Shown here in pieces: positions 1-9,421 of a stretch of 64,000 nucleotides of DNA (the stretch's first letter is position 1; every line of letters starts with the position of its first letter). The notes under the pieces are model-generated. The model was given only the letters and a program-made list of their open reading frames with translations. It was not told the DNA's origin and ran no database searches. Source of the stretch: Halorhodospira halophila. GTDB lineage: Bacteria; Pseudomonadota; Gammaproteobacteria; Nitrococcales; Halorhodospiraceae. Both the position numbers and the translations under genes were made by a program. The stretch is taken from contig NZ_NHSN01000016.1 in the NCBI RefSeq assembly GCF_016653405.1, forward strand, positions 1 to 64,000, written 5' to 3'.

Positions 1-26
1 GTTACGCGACTGTGAAAGCTTGTCAA
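1..26 (-). promoter_or_regulatory. Possible -35 element of a leftward promoter cut by the window edge
   Basis: A perfect consensus -35 hexamer, TTGACA, lies on the minus strand at 26-21. With a 16-17 bp spacer its -10 element would start at the first bases of the window and continue outside it, so only half the promoter can be seen. It would drive a gene to the left of tyrS. The rest of 27-123 shows only a weak GC-rich hairpin near 69-92 and no gene. Confidence 0.25.
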
Positions 27-123
27 CGCTTTGTCTCGTCGCCGGCGGATCCCTTGGAATCCGTTCGACGCCGCGTTGCCGCCGCGTCGAGAGCTGCGCA
101 TTGTACGGGCTGCACGGAGCAGG

Positions 124-1332
124 TCAAGCCCCTTTTTCACTGACCCGCGCAAACCGACGCTTGCCCACCTGCAAGAGGCACCCGACGCCGGCCTCCAGGC
201 GCGCCTTGGGATCCTCCACGCGCTCACCGTCGACCCGCACCGCCCCTTGTCGGACCATGCGCAGCCCTTCGGAGGTCGAGCCGACCAACCCCGCCTCCTT
301 GAGCGCCGTGGCGATGCCGATCCCGCCCTGCTCATCATAGGACAGGGTGACGTGCGGCACATCCTCCGGGACGGCGCCGTGCCGGAACCGCGCGACGAAG
401 GCCTCACGCGCCCGCTCGGCCTCCGCCCGCCCGCGGAAGCGCTCGGCCAGCTCGAAGGCCAGGGCGTCCTTGGCATCCCGCGGGTTCATCCCCTCCTCGC
501 TAATGCGGCGCTGCATCGCCTCGACCTCATCCCAGGGGCGCAGGCTAAGGAGCTCGAAATAACGCCACATGAGCTCATCCGAGATGGACATCAGCTTGGC
601 GTAGATGTCCTCCGCGGACTCCTTCACACCCACGTAGTTGCCCAGCGACTTGGACATCTTCTTGTGACCATCGAGACCGACGAGCAGGGGCATGGTCATC
701 ACCGTCTGCGGCTTCTGCCCGAACTGACGCTGGAGCTCGCGGCCGACGAGCAGATTGAAGCGCTGATCCGTGCCTCCCAGTTCGAAATCGGCCTCCAGCG
801 CCACCGAGTCGTAGCCCTGGATCAGGGGGTAGAGGAACTCGTGGATCGCAATCGCCGAACCGGCCTGGTAGCGCTGGTGGAAGTCGTCGCGCTCGAGCAT
901 GCGCGCGACGGTGTAGCGGGAGGCGAGCTGGATCAGATCCCCAGCCTGCATGGTGCCCATCCAATCGGAGTTGAACACCAGCCGCGTGCGCTCCGGATCG
1001 AGGATGGCGTAGATCTGCTCCTCGTAGGTACGCGCGTTTTCTCGCACCTCCTCCGGGGTCAGCGCCGGCCGGGTGGCGCTCTTGCCGCTCGGATCCCCGA
1101 TGGTGGCGGTGAAATCGCCGATCAGGAACAAGACCTCGTGACCGAGGTCCTGAAACTGCCGAAGCTTGTTGATCAGCACCGTGTGGCCGAGGTGAAGATC
1201 CGGCGCGGTGGGATCGAAGCCGGCCTTAATGCGCAGCCGCTTGCCCGACTCCAGGCGCTCTTCGAGCTCCGCCTCCGGGATGATCTCCTCGACCCCGCGC
1301 CGGATCAGCGCCCGTGCATCTTCCTTCGTCAT
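124..1332 (-). CDS. tyrS: Tyrosyl-tRNA synthetase
   Basis: Cytoplasmic class I aminoacyl-tRNA synthetase that charges tRNA-Tyr with tyrosine. The 402-residue protein carries the HIGH-like motif HLGH in an early [10 protein letters not shown] segment, the KMSKS motif in full ([11 protein letters not shown]), and a C-terminal S4-like RNA-binding stretch ([13 protein letters not shown]). The ATG at 1332 was chosen because a purine-rich AGGGGGCG sits just upstream and MTKEDARAL is a typical start. An ATG six codons further out (1350) and a long extension to 1545 are possible but lack family support. It is divergent from the M23 peptidase gene. Confidence 0.96.
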   Translation of the reverse strand: MTKEDARALIRRGVEEIIPEAELEERLESGKRLRIKAGFDPTAPDLHLGHTVLINKLRQFQDLGHEVLFLIGDFTATIGDPSGKSATRPALTPEEVRENARTYEEQIYAILDPERTRLVFNSDWMGTMQAGDLIQLASRYTVARMLERDDFHQRYQAGSAIAIHEFLYPLIQGYDSVALEADFELGGTDQRFNLLVGRELQRQFGQKPQTVMTMPLLVGLDGHKKMSKSLGNYVGVKESAEDIYAKLMSISDELMWRYFELLSLRPWDEVEAMQRRISEEGMNPRDAKDALAFELAERFRGRAEAERAREAFVARFRHGAVPEDVPHVTLSYDEQGGIGIATALKEAGLVGSTSEGLRMVRQGAVRVDGERVEDPKARLEAGVGCLLQVGKRRFARVSEKGA

Positions 1333-1476
1333 GCCTCGCCCCCTGCCCATCACTATGTAAAATCGCGTATTGTACCGTAACCCCCGGATTGTGGCCGAGC
1401 CCGGCGCCGCGTCAGTGGCTGCCGCGCACGCTCGCCCGGGACCGATCCCGCGAAGCGCCGACTGGAGCCTAGCCCC

Positions 1477-2973
1477 GTGCAGACCCGACTGACCGAGCTC
1501 GATTTCAAGGGCCGCCGGCCCGCGACGGGCCGACGCCGCCGGCACCGCCGCCCCGTGCTGCGCATCGCTGCCATCACCGGCAGCGCGAGCGCCGCCGCCG
1601 TCCTGATCTGGCTCTGGATGGATGGCTCACCGTCCCCGCAAGGGTCCCCAGCCGACTCCGAACTGGTGCTGCCCCCCGCCGAGGCCGCACCGGCCACCGC
1701 AGGCACGCGCACGGACAACGCCAACGGCCTTGAGGAGGCGCCGGCCGGCCGACTGACCACCCTGGCGCTCGCCCCTGCAGCCGACGAAAGCGATCCGCTG
1801 CCGGCCTCGACCGAAAGGGAAGACGAGGCCGCGCGGGCCGACGTACGCCCAGAGCTGGAGGAACACGAGGTCACGGTCCGCTCCGGCGACAGTTTTGCTC
1901 GCATCCTCTCCCGGGCCGGGCACACCGCCGGTGACGTGCAGCGCATCCTCAACGCCGGCGAGCCCGCCGAGTCCGCGCTCACGCGCCTGCGCCCGGGACA
2001 GACCCTGACCCTGCTGCGCGACGACGAGGGGACGTTGGCCGGGGTGCGTTTCGCCATGGACCCCGAGCAGAAGCTGCTCGTCCGCCGCGGCGATGACGGC
2101 TTCGAGGCGAAGACCGTGCCCCGGGAATTGGAGCGCGAACTGCGCCAGGTCGAGGGGACGATTGAGGGCTCGCTGTTTCTCTCCGCCCGCCGTTCCGGCT
2201 TGGACGATCGGATGATCATGCAGCTCGCCCGGGTTCTCGATGGCGACATCGACCTGGGGCGGGACCTGCGTAGCGGCGACACCTTCTCCGTGCTCTACGA
2301 GCGCACCCTTGGCCCCGATGGGCAGACGCTGCGCAAGCGCCTCAAGGCGATGCGCCTGGAAGGCGCCCGCAAGACGCTGGAGGCGCTGCGCTTCGAGGAC
2401 CCGGACGGCCGGGTGAGCTTCTACACCCCGGACGGCACCAGCCTGGCGCGGACCTTCACCCGCTACCCCCTGGATTTCGAGCGAATCAGCTCCCACTTCG
2501 ATCGCAATCGCCGCCACCCGATCCTCGGCGTGCGCCGGCCCCACCTGGGCGTGGATCTGGCTGCGCCCACCGGCACACCGGTGCGCGCCGCCGCCGACGG
2601 GCGCGTGGTGGAGCGCCGCCGCAACGGGGGCTACGGCCGGGTGATCACCCTGCGCCACGGCGAACGCTACCAGACCCTGTACGCCCACCTGTCGCGCTAC
2701 GCCTCGGGCCTGAGCGTGGGCGACCGCGTCCAGCGCGGCGAGGTCATCGGCTACGTGGGGGCCACCGGGCAGGCCACTGGCCCGCACCTGCACTACGAGT
2801 TTATCGACAACGGCCGCCACCGCAACCCGGTAACCGTGGACCTGCCCCGCGCCGAGCCGCTGCCCGACGAGCATCGCAGCGCCTTCCGCGAGCACGCCGC
2901 GCCGCTGCTGGCGAGCCTGCGCGGCGAGTCGTCGGCGGACATCCAGCTGGCCAGCGGTGAGGAGCGCCGTTGA
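1477..2973 (+). CDS. M23 family murein endopeptidase with OapA/LysM-like domain
   Basis: Envelope metallopeptidase predicted to cut peptidoglycan cross-links or act as a LytM-type factor. The 498-residue protein has a basic N-terminus and one membrane anchor at about residues 28-46, an acidic low-complexity linker, an OapA/LysM-like domain near 130-190 ([15 protein letters not shown]), and a C-terminal M23 domain. The zinc motifs HLGVD (near residue 357) and GPHLHYE (near 435) are intact, so it should be catalytic rather than an EnvC/NlpD-type degenerate. The start is GTG. The last codons overlap the TTG start of anmK, so the two wall-related genes are translationally coupled. Confidence 0.9.
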   Translation: MQTRLTELDFKGRRPATGRRRRHRRPVLRIAAITGSASAAAVLIWLWMDGSPSPQGSPADSELVLPPAEAAPATAGTRTDNANGLEEAPAGRLTTLALAPAADESDPLPASTEREDEAARADVRPELEEHEVTVRSGDSFARILSRAGHTAGDVQRILNAGEPAESALTRLRPGQTLTLLRDDEGTLAGVRFAMDPEQKLLVRRGDDGFEAKTVPRELERELRQVEGTIEGSLFLSARRSGLDDRMIMQLARVLDGDIDLGRDLRSGDTFSVLYERTLGPDGQTLRKRLKAMRLEGARKTLEALRFEDPDGRVSFYTPDGTSLARTFTRYPLDFERISSHFDRNRRHPILGVRRPHLGVDLAAPTGTPVRAAADGRVVERRRNGGYGRVITLRHGERYQTLYAHLSRYASGLSVGDRVQRGEVIGYVGATGQATGPHLHYEFIDNGRHRNPVTVDLPRAEPLPDEHRSAFREHAAPLLASLRGESSADIQLASGEERR

Positions 2974-4094
2974 GCGAACGTGGCGCCGAGGGAGGCTACA
3001 TCGGCCTGATGTCGGGTACCAGTGTCGACGGCATCGACGCCGCGCTGCTCCGCCTGGGTGCCGACGGCGCGGTGGGCGATATTGTCGCCAGCGCCTGGAG
3101 CCCGCTGAACGACGCCCTCGCCGCTGCGGTCCACGAGGTCGGCGCAGAGACGCCGCTGCACCGGCTCTGCGAGCTGGACCGGCGCCTGGCAGAAGCCTTC
3201 GCCGCAGCCGCGGCGGCGCTGCGGCAGCAGGCTCCCGCCGAGCTGCCGGTGCACGCCGTCGGCTGCCACGGCCAGACCGTCTGGCACCAGGGGCCGGACC
3301 CCACCACCGGGGAGCCGGGACACAGCCTGCAACTCGGCGACCCGAACCGTATCGCCAGCCGCACCGGGCTACCGGTGGTGGCTGACTTCCGCCGCCGGGA
3401 TATTGCCGAAGGCGGGCACGGCGCACCGCTGGCGCCCACCTTCCATGCGCATTGTTGGGAGCAGCAGGATGAGGCGGTCGCGGTGGTCAACCTGGGCGGG
3501 ATCGCCAACCTGACCCTGCTACCGGCCGACGGCGGCCCGGTGATCGGCTTCGACAGCGGGCCGGCCAACACGCTGCTCGACGCTTGGGCGCGCCGCCACC
3601 TGGGCGCGCCCTTCGACGCCGACGGCACCTGGGCGGCCAGCGGCCGCGTGGATGCCGCGCTCCTGGCGCGGCTGCGCAGCGACCCCTACTTCGCCCGGCC
3701 GGCTCCGAAGAGCACCGGCCGCGAGTACTTCAACGCGGCCTGGCTGCTGAAGCACTGCCAGGGCACCGAGGAGCCGGTGGACGTCCAGGCCACCCTGGCG
3801 GAGCTGACAGCCAGCACCGTGGCCGATGCGCTGCACGCGGGAGGGGGCACCCCGCGCCGGGTACGGGTCTGCGGCGGCGGGGCCCGCAACGAGCACCTGA
3901 TGAGACGGCTACAGGCGCACTGCCCGGGGGCGGACGTGGCCAGCACGGCAGTGCTGGGTATGGACCCGGACTACGTGGAGGCGGCCGCCTTCGCCTGGCT
4001 GGCCTGGGCCCGCCTCCACGGCCACCCCGGCAACCTGCCGTCGGTCACCGGAGCACGGCGCCCCGCCGTTCTGGGCGGCGTCTACGCACCGTGA
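2970..4094 (+). CDS. anmK: Anhydro-N-acetylmuramic acid kinase
   Basis: Converts 1,6-anhydro-MurNAc and ATP to MurNAc-6-phosphate during peptidoglycan recycling in the cytoplasm. The 374-residue length matches the family. It opens with the ATP-binding signature GLMSGTSVDGIDAAL and keeps the HGQTVWH, GDPNRIA and NLGGIANLT segments of AnmK. The start is TTG at 2970, inside the stop codon of the M23 peptidase (TTGA), with GGTGAGGAG upstream as the ribosome binding site. Coupling of a murein hydrolase to a murein-recycling kinase makes functional sense. Confidence 0.96.
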   Translation: MSERGAEGGYIGLMSGTSVDGIDAALLRLGADGAVGDIVASAWSPLNDALAAAVHEVGAETPLHRLCELDRRLAEAFAAAAAALRQQAPAELPVHAVGCHGQTVWHQGPDPTTGEPGHSLQLGDPNRIASRTGLPVVADFRRRDIAEGGHGAPLAPTFHAHCWEQQDEAVAVVNLGGIANLTLLPADGGPVIGFDSGPANTLLDAWARRHLGAPFDADGTWAASGRVDAALLARLRSDPYFARPAPKSTGREYFNAAWLLKHCQGTEEPVDVQATLAELTASTVADALHAGGGTPRRVRVCGGGARNEHLMRRLQAHCPGADVASTAVLGMDPDYVEAAAFAWLAWARLHGHPGNLPSVTGARRPAVLGGVYAP

Positions 4095-4109
4095 CCCCGG
4101 CGGCGCGGC

Positions 4110-4481
4110 TCAGATGGAGAACGAGGAGCCGCAACCACAGGTGGTGGTGGCGTTGGGGTTGCGGATGATGAACTGCTCGCCCTCAAGGCCACTGGAGAAA
4201 TCGACCTCCGCGCCCTGCAGATAGATGCCGCTGACCGGGTCAACGACGATCTGCACCCCGCGCTTCTCGATGATGGTATCGCCCTCCTCGACGGTCTCGT
4301 CGAAGGTAAAACCGTACTGGAAGCCGGAACAGCCGCCGCCGGTGATGAACACGCGCAGCTTCACGTCACCGCCCTGCTCATCCTGGAGCAGCTCGCGGAC
4401 CTTGTCCGCGGCGGCATCGGTGAAGATCAGCAGCTGATCGTCGGCCGGGGCGTGGGTCTCGGGCTCGGCGATATCGCTCAT
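4110..4481 (-). CDS. erpA: Iron-sulfur cluster insertion protein ErpA
   Basis: A-type carrier that passes Fe-S clusters to target enzymes, for example in isoprenoid synthesis. The 123-residue protein ends in the family signature, with the three cluster cysteines in [10 protein letters not shown] and in [11 protein letters not shown] at the C-terminus. An N-terminal acidic extension ([13 protein letters not shown]) precedes the core. It is convergent with anmK, with only 15 bp between the stops. It has its own promoter-like sequence at 4539-4567 and a GC-rich hairpin (4508-4523) in the leader. Confidence 0.95.
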   Translation of the reverse strand: MSDIAEPETHAPADDQLLIFTDAAADKVRELLQDEQGGDVKLRVFITGGGCSGFQYGFTFDETVEEGDTIIEKRGVQIVVDPVSGIYLQGAEVDFSSGLEGEQFIIRNPNATTTCGCGSSFSI

Positions 4482-4538
4482 GGGTGGTCCCTCCGCAGGT
4501 GGACGCCGGGGCCGACAGGCCCCTAGCGGATAACATGC

Positions 4539-4567
4539 ATTTTGTAGGCGCCTACCCGCCAGGTCAA
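4539..4567 (-). promoter_or_regulatory. Predicted erpA promoter with palindrome in the spacer
   Basis: On the minus strand TTGACC (4567-4562) and CAAAAT (4544-4539) are separated by 17 bp, a good sigma-70 arrangement upstream of erpA. The spacer contains a perfect 12-bp palindrome, GTAGGCGCCTAC, at 4544-4555, where a repressor could sit. It starts directly after the argC stop codon. Confidence 0.5.
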
Positions 4568-4575
4568 ACCGGCCC

Positions 4576-5610
4576 CTAGGGCACGTAGGCCAACCCCTCC
4601 AGCCCGGCGGTCTCGTCGAGGCCGAACATCAGATTGAGGTTCTGGACCGCCTGCCCGGCCGCCCCCTTGGTGAGATTGTCGATCACCGAGAGGATCACCG
4701 CCCGGTCGCTGCGCCCCGGCGGCTGGTGCAGGCCGATGCGACAGTCGTTGGTGCCCCGGACCCAGCGCGTCTCCGGATGGGCGCCGCGGCCGACGAGGCG
4801 GACGAAGGGCTCTTCGGCGTAGCGCTGCCGGTAAAGGGCCTCGAGCTCGTCCAGCGGACGATCCACGGCCACGTGCAGGGTGGCCTGCATGCCACGGGTC
4901 ATCGGCACCAGATGGGGGACGAAGGTCACATCCACCGGTGCCCCGGCGGTCTGCGCCAGGGTCTGCTCGATCTCCGGCAGGTGGCGGTGGCCGCTGGCGC
5001 CGTAAGCCTTGAAGCCCTCGTTGGCCTCGCAGAAGAGGGTGGCCACCTTGGCCGCCCGGCCGGCACCGGAGACACCGGACTTGCAGTCGGCGACCACCGG
5101 TCCATCACCGAGCGCACCGACCTCGAGCAGCGGCAGCAGCCCCAGGGCCACGGCCGTGGGGTAGCAGCCCGGATTGGCCACCAGCCGCGCCGCCGGCAGG
5201 GCGTCGCGGTAGCGCTCGGGCAAGCCGTAAACGGCCTCTTCAAGCAGCTCGGGACAGCTGTGGGCCATGCCGTACCACTCGTTCCAGACCGCCGGGTCGC
5301 GCAGCCGGAAGTCGGCCCCTAGGTCGATCACCCGGCAGCCGGCCTCGAGCAGCGCCGGCGCCGACTCCATGGCAATCCCGTTGGGCGTTGCGAAGAAGAC
5401 CACATCGCAGCGGCTCAGACGCTCGGTGTCGGGCGCGGTGAAGACATTGTCGACCACCCCCTCGAGCGCCGGCATAAGCTCGTCCACCCGGGTACCGGCC
5501 TCGGCCCGCGAGGTGATCTCCGCCAGCCGCAGCCCGGGGTGGCGCGCGACCAGGCGCAGCAGCTCCATGCCGGTATAGCCGGTACCGCCGACAATGCCTA
5601 CTTCGATCAT
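4576..5610 (-). CDS. argC: N-acetyl-gamma-glutamyl-phosphate reductase
   Basis: Third step of arginine synthesis: NADPH reduction of N-acetylglutamyl-phosphate to the semialdehyde. The 344-residue protein begins with the Rossmann motif [17 protein letters not shown] and has the catalytic cysteine in [20 protein letters not shown] is also conserved. The ATG at 5610 has GGAGAGGAAAG upstream; an in-frame extension to 5730 has no such support. It stands apart from other arg genes, is divergent from hemJ and lies upstream of erpA on the same strand. Confidence 0.96.
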   Translation of the reverse strand: MIEVGIVGGTGYTGMELLRLVARHPGLRLAEITSRAEAGTRVDELMPALEGVVDNVFTAPDTERLSRCDVVFFATPNGIAMESAPALLEAGCRVIDLGADFRLRDPAVWNEWYGMAHSCPELLEEAVYGLPERYRDALPAARLVANPGCYPTAVALGLLPLLEVGALGDGPVVADCKSGVSGAGRAAKVATLFCEANEGFKAYGASGHRHLPEIEQTLAQTAGAPVDVTFVPHLVPMTRGMQATLHVAVDRPLDELEALYRQRYAEEPFVRLVGRGAHPETRWVRGTNDCRIGLHQPPGRSDRAVILSVIDNLTKGAAGQAVQNLNLMFGLDETAGLEGLAYVP

Positions 5611-5748
5611 GGGTCTTTCCTCTCCCCCTGGTTTCCGGTTACTGATAGCCGCATGGGCTCCCGCCGCCACGCGGGCAGGGCCTACAATACGCGCGGAGCC
5701 GGCGCCGAGCGAGACGCCGCCCCTATCCAAACGTCAGGAGGACCCGTC

Positions 5749-6174
5749 GTGCTGTACATCTGGATCCAAGCCTTCCACGTTATCGCGATCGTGACCTGGT
5801 TCGCGGCCCTGTTCTACCTGCCCCGGCTGTTCGTCTACCACGCCATGGCCGAGGACGAGATCAGCAACGAGCGTTTCAAGGTCATGGAGCGCAAGCTCTA
5901 CCGCGGGATCATGAACCCGAGCGCGATTGTCGCCGTGGGCCTGGGCATCTGGATGCTGGTCTTGTTCCCGCAGCTGCTCAACGAGGGGTGGATGCTGACC
6001 AAGCTGGCCCTGGTCACCCTGCTGATCGCCTACCACCTGTACTGTGGCCAGCTCCTGCAGGCCTTCGCCGACGACCGCAACGAGCGCAGCCATGTCTGGT
6101 ACCGGGTCTTCAACGAGTTGCCCGTACTGATCCTGATCTCGGTGGTCGTCCTCGCCGTGGTCAAGCCCTTCTAG
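5749..6174 (+). CDS. hemJ: Protoporphyrinogen IX oxidase HemJ-type membrane protein
   Basis: Oxidises protoporphyrinogen IX to protoporphyrin IX for haem (and, in phototrophs, chlorophyll) synthesis in organisms without HemG or HemY. The 141-residue protein has four predicted membrane spans. HemJ-typical residues include the His in the first helix (WIQAFHVIAIVTWFAALFY) and RLFVYHA and YHLYCG. The start is GTG at 5749, with CAGGAGGA 6-13 nt upstream. A longer in-frame ORF back to 5539 overlaps argC antisense and is not credible. A TACAAT -10-like hexamer lies at 5683. Confidence 0.88.
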   Translation: MLYIWIQAFHVIAIVTWFAALFYLPRLFVYHAMAEDEISNERFKVMERKLYRGIMNPSAIVAVGLGIWMLVLFPQLLNEGWMLTKLALVTLLIAYHLYCGQLLQAFADDRNERSHVWYRVFNELPVLILISVVVLAVVKPF

Positions 6175-6186
6175 ACACCCCCAAGC

Positions 6187-6225
6187 GCACGGGACCCCGC
6201 CGGCGTCGCCGACGGGGTCCCGTGC
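6187..6225. terminator. Bidirectional palindromic terminator between hemJ and bfr
   Basis: A 13-bp perfect stem (GCACGGGACCCCG against its reverse complement) encloses a further short GC hairpin. It lies between the convergent stop codons of hemJ and bfr. There is no clear T-run, so it may act as a block or processing site rather than a classical intrinsic terminator. Confidence 0.6.
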
Positions 6226-6250
6226 AGCAGCGATCCGCTAGGCGGCGGGC

Positions 6251-6751
6251 TCAGCCCTCGCCTTCGCCCTCGCCTTCGTTAGCCGCAACCATCTGCATCT
6301 GCAGATAGCTGGCCTCGCCGAGCTGGTCCATGAGCTTGATCTGCGTCTCGAGCCAGTCGGCGTGGCCCTCCTCGTCGGCGATCAGGCTGGTGAACAGGTC
6401 GCGCGAGGCGTAGTCCTGCACCGACTCGCAATACGCCGCCGCCTCGCGGTAGTAGGCCAGGCTGTCGTGCTCACCGGCCAGGTCCGCCTCGAGCATCTCA
6501 CGCACGTTCTCGCCGACCTTGAGCTTCTCCAGCTCCTGGAGGTTGGGCAGGCCACCGAGGAAGAGGATACGCTGCATGAACTGGTCGGCGTGCTGCATCT
6601 CCTCGATGGACTCCTCGTACTCCTTGGCGCCGAGCTTGTCGAAGCCCCAGTCGTACGCTAGGCGGGAGTGGAGGAAGTACTGGTTAATCGCCGTGAGCTC
6701 TTTCTTGAGCCCGCCGTTGAGGTATTCGATGACCTTCTTGTCACTTGCCAT
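6251..6751 (-). CDS. bfr: Bacterioferritin (haem-containing iron storage protein)
   Basis: Subunit of the 24-mer iron store that oxidises Fe2+ and keeps it as a mineral core. All ferroxidase ligands are visible at canonical positions: E18, E51, H54, E94, E127 and H130. The haem ligand M52 is also present. At 166 residues it is slightly longer than the usual 158 because of an acidic C-terminal EGEGEGEG tail, which looks like a halophilic addition. It lies 48 bp downstream of bfd on the same strand, so the pair is probably one transcript. Confidence 0.97.
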   Translation of the reverse strand: MASDKKVIEYLNGGLKKELTAINQYFLHSRLAYDWGFDKLGAKEYEESIEEMQHADQFMQRILFLGGLPNLQELEKLKVGENVREMLEADLAGEHDSLAYYREAAAYCESVQDYASRDLFTSLIADEEGHADWLETQIKLMDQLGEASYLQMQMVAANEGEGEGEG

Positions 6752-6799
6752 GGCGCCCCCTTGTGAACGCGTTCCTGAATGTAACCGTGGCTGATTCTA

Positions 6800-7072
6800 T
6801 CAAGGCCCGGGCGCAGCGTCTGTCGATCCGGCGGCCGCCCGGGGGGCAGGCGGCTCCACTGTCACCGGTTCCGGCCCGGTCGAACCGGCAGCACGCCGCT
6901 CCAGCGGGCAGTCGGCGCACTCGCCGAGCAGCTGCCGCGCCTCGGGGCCGCATTTGCCGCAGCAACCGGCCACCCCCAGCCGTGTGCGCAGCTCGCGCAT
7001 GGAGGCGCACCCGCAGGCCACTGCCTCGCGGATCTGCCGCTCGGTTACGGCGTTGCAGATACAGACGTACAT
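6800..7072 (-). CDS. bfd: Bacterioferritin-associated ferredoxin
   Basis: Small [2Fe-2S] protein that reduces the bacterioferritin core so that iron can be released. In the 90-residue product the four cluster cysteines are C4, C6, C38 and C41 (VCIC and GCCGKC). Two additional cysteines (ECADC) follow in a longer than usual, Ala/Pro-rich tail. The ATG at 7072 was preferred over the in-frame ATG at 7132, because MYVCICNAVTE is the family start. Placement directly upstream of bfr supports the function, and a Fur-box-like site overlaps its promoter. Confidence 0.92.
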   Translation of the reverse strand: MYVCICNAVTERQIREAVACGCASMRELRTRLGVAGCCGKCGPEARQLLGECADCPLERRAAGSTGPEPVTVEPPAPRAAAGSTDAAPGP

Positions 7073-7103
7073 GGCAGGCCCCCGATCACTCCGACAAGGG
7101 ACC

Positions 7104-7132
7104 ATCACACCTTGAACGCGAGTGATTGTCAA
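7104..7132 (-). promoter_or_regulatory. Predicted bfd promoter with overlapping Fur-box-like sequence
   Basis: On the minus strand a perfect TTGACA (7132-7127) is followed after 17 bp by TGTGAT (7109-7104). Overlapping the -35, TGACAATCACT (7131-7121) matches the core of a Fur box (TGATAATCATT) at 9 of 11 bases. Iron-dependent control of bfd by Fur is known in other bacteria; its operation here is inferred from this match. Confidence 0.5.
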
Positions 7133-7142
7133 TTGCGAGGAT

Positions 7143-9410
7143 TTACTTGCCCGCGCGCATCAGTCCGCCGAGTTCGTATTCCTCCAGCGTGCGGCGCAGC
7201 ATACGCCGGACCTCCTCGGGGGAGTCCATCTCGACGGCGCGGTTGGCCAGCTCGGCAGCGCGGGCGACCGGCACCCGGCGCACCACCCACTTGATGCGCA
7301 GCAGGCTCGAGACGCTCATCGACAGCCCCTCGATGCCGAAGCCGACCAGCAGGATCGCCCCCGCCGGATCGCCGGCCATGCCGCCGCAGACGGTCAGGCG
7401 CTTGCCGTGACGCCGCGCCGCCTGTGCCACATGGCGCACGGCCCCGAGCACGGCCGGATGGAGCTCGTCGTAAAGCCCGGCAACCCGACTGTTGTTGCGG
7501 TCCACCGCCAGCAGATACTGGGTCAGGTCATTGGAGCCGAGGGAGAGGAAGTCGGCCTGATCGCAGTAGCGATCGATCTGGTAGATGGTGGCCGGCACCT
7601 CGATCATCACGCCCAGCGGAGGGATGCGCGCCTGGATGCCCTCCTCGGCCAGCTCCTGGCGGGCACGCAGCAGCAGCCGGCGCACATCGGCGATCTCCTC
7701 GAGCCGGCTGACCATCGGCAGCAGGATCTGCAGGTTCCCCAGCCCCACGTCAGCGCGCAGCATGGCGCGCAGCTGCGTAAGGAAGATCTCCGGGTGGTCC
7801 AGGGTCAGACGGATGCCGCGCCAGCCCAGGAAGGGGTTCTCTTCCTCGATCGGGAAGTAGGCCAGCGACTTGTCGCCGCCGACGTCCAGCGTGCGCAGGG
7901 TTACCGGCTGCGGCGCGAACTGCTCCAACACCCGGCGGTAGAGATCGGCCTGCTCCTCCTCGCCGGGAAAGCGATCGCGGATCAGGAACGGGAACTCGGT
8001 GCGGTGCAGTCCAATGCCGTCACAGCCGGCGGCCAGCGACAGGTTGATGTCCGAGATCAGGCCCGTATTGGCGTAGAGGGCGATCGTGCGCCCGTCGGGG
8101 CTGGTGGCCGGCTCGTCACGCACCGCCTCAAGCCCCTCGGTGAACTCCGCCTCGTCGCGGATCAGGCGCTGGTACTCATGCTCGACGGTCTCGGTCGGGT
8201 CGACGTAGAAGCGCCCGGCGTAGCCATCCACTACCACCGGCCGACCGTCCATCTGCCGGGTGCGCAGGTCGTCGACGCCCATCACCGCGGGGATGCCCAG
8301 CGCCCGGGCGAGGATGGCCACATGGGAGTTGCGCGAGCCGGTGGCCGAGACGACGCCGACGAGATGGTCGTGGGGGATCTCGGCGAGCTGCGAGGCGCTC
8401 ACCTCGTGGCCCACCAGCACGGCCTGATCGGGCAGGGCCTCGACCCGGCCACCCTCGTCGCGCAGCCGCCCGAGGATCCGCCGGCCAAGATCGCGGATGT
8501 CGCTCGAGCGCTCGCGCAGGTAAGGGTCGTCCATGTTCTCGAAGACCTGCACGTGCTCACCGATGACCTGGCGCAGCGCCCCGGGCGCCCAGTTGCCGGC
8601 GCGGATGCGCTCGACGGTCTCGTTGACCAGGCTGTCGCCCTCGAGCATGCGCAGGTAGACGTCGAAGAGCATCTGCTCGTCGGCGGTGACCGAGGCGGAG
8701 ATCTGCTGACCGAGCTGGCGAAGCTCCGCCGTGACCTCCGCCACCGCCTGCTCGAAGGCCGCCACCTCGGCTTCCGGGTCGGTGGCGACGCGGTCGGGGA
8801 TGGCATTGAGATCCGATTGCGCGTAGGGCACCACCGCCGTACCGATGGCCACCCCGGGCGCCCCGGGCAGTCCGCGCAGCGCGCGGCTGTCCTCGGCCAC
8901 CGGCTCGTCGCCAATACCGTGGATGCCGCCGCTGGCCCGAGCATGGGCGATGGCCCCCGCGAGCTGCGCGGCGAGGGTGACGAGGAAGGCGACCTCGCTC
9001 TCCTCGAAGCGGCGCTGCTCCGTCTGCTGGACGACGAGCACGCCGAGCACCGAACGGTAGTGGATGATGGGCACGCCGAGAAAAGAGGAGTAGCGCTCCT
9101 CGCCGGTCTCGGGGAAGTAACGAAAACGCGAGTGCGCCGGGGCGTTCTTGAGGTTGATCGGCTCCTCGCGCTCAGCGACCAGGCCGACCAGCCCCTCGGC
9201 GGAGGTCAGCCGCACACGGCCCACGGACTCGCTGTTGAGTCCGCGGGTGTCCATGAGCACGAAGTCGCCCTGGGCGGCATCGAGGAGGTAGACCGAGCAG
9301 ACATCCACCGCCATGGCGTCGGCCACCCGCTCGACGATGATTCGCAGCCCCTGGCGCAGGTTGGGCGCTGCGTTCACTTCCCGGGAGACGCGGTGGAGGA
9401 TTTCCAGCAT
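7143..9410 (-). CDS. ptsP: Phosphoenolpyruvate-protein phosphotransferase PtsP (nitrogen PTS enzyme I)
   Basis: First enzyme of the regulatory nitrogen-related phosphotransferase system; it takes phosphate from PEP and passes it to NPr. The 755-residue protein has an N-terminal GAF domain (about 1-165) and then the enzyme I body. The phosphohistidine segment (SRNSHVAILARALGIPA), the PEP-binding part (GVMIEVPA, LGSNDLTQY) and the catalytic cysteine in VCGGMAGDP are all present. It is immediately downstream of rppH (11 bp gap), the order seen in many gammaproteobacteria. A sugar-type role is unlikely because the GAF domain marks the regulatory branch. Confidence 0.95.
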   Translation of the reverse strand: MLEILHRVSREVNAAPNLRQGLRIIVERVADAMAVDVCSVYLLDAAQGDFVLMDTRGLNSESVGRVRLTSAEGLVGLVAEREEPINLKNAPAHSRFRYFPETGEERYSSFLGVPIIHYRSVLGVLVVQQTEQRRFEESEVAFLVTLAAQLAGAIAHARASGGIHGIGDEPVAEDSRALRGLPGAPGVAIGTAVVPYAQSDLNAIPDRVATDPEAEVAAFEQAVAEVTAELRQLGQQISASVTADEQMLFDVYLRMLEGDSLVNETVERIRAGNWAPGALRQVIGEHVQVFENMDDPYLRERSSDIRDLGRRILGRLRDEGGRVEALPDQAVLVGHEVSASQLAEIPHDHLVGVVSATGSRNSHVAILARALGIPAVMGVDDLRTRQMDGRPVVVDGYAGRFYVDPTETVEHEYQRLIRDEAEFTEGLEAVRDEPATSPDGRTIALYANTGLISDINLSLAAGCDGIGLHRTEFPFLIRDRFPGEEEQADLYRRVLEQFAPQPVTLRTLDVGGDKSLAYFPIEEENPFLGWRGIRLTLDHPEIFLTQLRAMLRADVGLGNLQILLPMVSRLEEIADVRRLLLRARQELAEEGIQARIPPLGVMIEVPATIYQIDRYCDQADFLSLGSNDLTQYLLAVDRNNSRVAGLYDELHPAVLGAVRHVAQAARRHGKRLTVCGGMAGDPAGAILLVGFGIEGLSMSVSSLLRIKWVVRRVPVARAAELANRAVEMDSPEEVRRMLRRTLEEYELGGLMRAGK

Positions 9411-9421
9411 GGGGCCCCGCC

